NCBI GenBank assembly: GCA_023423605.1
Contig: JAFAFF010000283.1
Span: 1 to 6,603 of the forward strand
Direction of reading: 5' to 3'
Source: Pseudomonadota bacterium
GTDB taxonomy: Bacteria; Pseudomonadota; Gammaproteobacteria; Xanthomonadales; Xanthomonadaceae
Length of the DNA stretch: 6,603 bases
The notes under the pieces are model-generated. The model was not told the origin of the DNA. It saw nothing but the letters and a program-made list of their open reading frames with translations, and ran no database searches. Positions 5,452-6,603 of the stretch are shown piece by piece (the first letter of the stretch is position 1; each line of letters opens with the position of its first letter). Made by a program: the position numbers and the translations under genes.

Positions 5452-6603
5452 ACACCGTATGTGCGGCTTCGCGGGTCGCCGAGAAGCGCACGTCCGGTGC
5501 GCGCTCCTGCGCCAGTTGCAGGTTGACCCGGGTCGGTGCCAGGTAGACCAGGTGGCCGGCGGCGTCCAGGGCCAAGTTCAGCGCGTTCTTCTCGCGGAAC
5601 TCTTCCAGCTTCTTTTCGTCGCTGCAGTGGACCCAGCGCGCGGTGGTGACGCTGACCGGCTCGAAGGTCGCTTCCACGCCGTACTCGTCCTTCAGGCGAT
5701 AGGCGGCCACATCGAACTGCAGTACGCCGACCGCGCCGAGGATCAGGTCGTTGCTGGTCAGCGGCCGGAAGAACTGCGTTGCGCCTTCTTCGGACAACTG
5801 GGCAAGGCCCTTCTGCAGCTGCTTGAGCTTGAGCGGATCTCGCAGGCGCGCACGGCGGAACAGTTCCGGGGCGAAGTTGGGGATGCCGGTGAAGGTGACC
5901 GCCTCGCCTTCAGTGAAGGTATCGCCGATGGAGATGGTGCCATGGTTGTGGATGCCGATGACGTCGCCGGGCCAGGCTTCGGCGGCGATTTCGCGGTCGC
6001 TGGCCATGAAGGTCAGCGCGTTGGCCAACTTCATGTCCTTGCCGGTGCGCACGTGGAAGGTCTTCATGCCGGCACTGAAGCGGCCCGAACAGACACGCAT
6101 GAAGGCCACGCGGTCGCGGTGCTGCGGGTCCATGTTGGCCTGGATCTTGAAGACGAAGCCGGTCAGCTTGTTTTCCTGCGGGGCGATGTCGCGACCGGTG
6201 GTGGCGCGTGCCTGCGGTGCCGGCGCGTGCTCCACGAAGAAGTCCAGCAGCGGCTGCACGCCGAAGTTGTTCACGCCCGAGCCGAAGAATACCGGGGTCT
6301 GCCTGCCGTCCAGATAGGCCTGCAGGTCGAAGGGATTGCTGGCGCCCTGCACCAGTTCCAGTTCGTCGCGCAGTTCTGCCAGCATCTGCGTGCCGATCTT
6401 CTCCGCCAGGCCGGGGGCGTCGATGGACGGGAAGATGGTCGAATCCTGGCGGGTGAAGTTGCGGCCCGGTTCGTACAGATGCACCTCGCCGCTCAGCAGG
6501 TGCACCACGCCCTTCAGGCGCTGGCCCATGCCGATCGGCCAGGTGACCGGGGCGCACTGGATGCCCAGCACGGTCTCCACTTCATCCAGCAGCTCGATCG
6601 GGT
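5441..6603 (-). CDS. prfC: Peptide chain release factor 3 (RF3), C-terminal part (runs off right edge)
   Basis: About 386 codons are open from the right edge to the TGA at 5443-5441. RF3 is a cytosolic translational GTPase that recycles RF1 and RF2 from ribosomes after termination. Numbering from the first complete codon, the visible part starts PIELLDEVE and CAPVTWPIG, late in the G domain. It continues through [25 protein letters not shown], then the beta-barrel domain with [20 protein letters not shown] (148-167) and [16 protein letters not shown] (218-233). The RF3 C-terminal domain follows with [14 protein letters not shown] (237-250) and [20 protein letters not shown] (278-297). It closes [13 protein letters not shown], a few residues beyond the usual TRE end. 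The P-loop, switch regions and true start lie outside the window. The GTG at 6580 is an internal valine. The C-terminal half has no frameshift or missing conserved block. Confidence 0.97.
   Translation of the reverse strand, partial: PIELLDEVETVLGIQCAPVTWPIGMGQRLKGVVHLLSGEVHLYEPGRNFTRQDSTIFPSIDAPGLAEKIGTQMLAELRDELELVQGASNPFDLQAYLDGRQTPVFFGSGVNNFGVQPLLDFFVEHAPAPQARATTGRDIAPQENKLTGFVFKIQANMDPQHRDRVAFMRVCSGRFSAGMKTFHVRTGKDMKLANALTFMASDREIAAEAWPGDVIGIHNHGTISIGDTFTEGEAVTFTGIPNFAPELFRRARLRDPLKLKQLQKGLAQLSEEGATQFFRPLTSNDLILGAVGVLQFDVAAYRLKDEYGVEATFEPVSVTTARWVHCSDEKKLEEFREKNALNLALDAAGHLVYLAPTRVNLQLAQERAPDVRFSATREAAHTVSAG

Noticed and set aside
1..6603. tRNA, rRNA, insertion sequences, prophage or attachment sites.
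   Set aside because: No cloverleaf-like, rRNA-like, transposase or integrase sequence was seen in the spacers or coding regions. Apart from the small hairpin repeats the window is ordinary chromosomal sequence.

Overview
This window is a GC-rich stretch of bacterial chromosome that most resembles the Xanthomonadaceae, and specifically Stenotrophomonas. The strongest pointer is a cluster of three short hairpin repeats (2546-2651). Their GTAG-headed, AGCCGGGC/GCCCGGCT-stem form matches the SMAG family of REP elements of Stenotrophomonas maltophilia. The protein sequences also read as gammaproteobacterial housekeeping proteins. The species call comes from recalled family knowledge; no database search was run.

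Layout, left to right. The N-terminal third of hslO (redox chaperone Hsp33) is on the minus strand and runs off the left edge (1-301). A 60-72 bp divergent intergenic region separates it from a plus-strand operon. That operon holds mtgA (monofunctional peptidoglycan glycosyltransferase), a polyprenyl-phosphate-type GT2 glycosyltransferase with two C-terminal membrane helices, and a 143-residue twin-CBS-domain protein. The genes are tightly packed: 13 bp between the first two, and a 41 bp overlap between the second and third. The operon ends in the repeat cluster, which lies between its 3' end and the convergent minus-strand genes. Those are, in their own direction of transcription, prfC (release factor 3, N-terminus off the right edge), a hemolysin III/PAQR-type seven-helix membrane protein, and a 660-residue AsmA-family protein.

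How the genes fit together. mtgA and the GT2 enzyme both work with undecaprenyl-type lipid carriers at the inner membrane, so their pairing makes sense for envelope synthesis. The CBS protein is probably a ligand-sensing partner, but nothing shows what it senses. The AsmA-family protein is also an envelope protein, anchored in the inner membrane and facing the periplasm. HslO and prfC are general stress and translation functions.

No novel defence, mobile or biosynthetic system is visible. The points worth a second look are small-scale. One is the compensatory base-pair change in the repeat hairpins. Two starts that lack a well-placed Shine-Dalgarno (the GT2 gene and asmA) are each overlapped by the stop codon of a tiny upstream ORF. 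Structured non-coding spacers flank hlyIII, and there is an inverted repeat in the hslO-mtgA divergent spacer.
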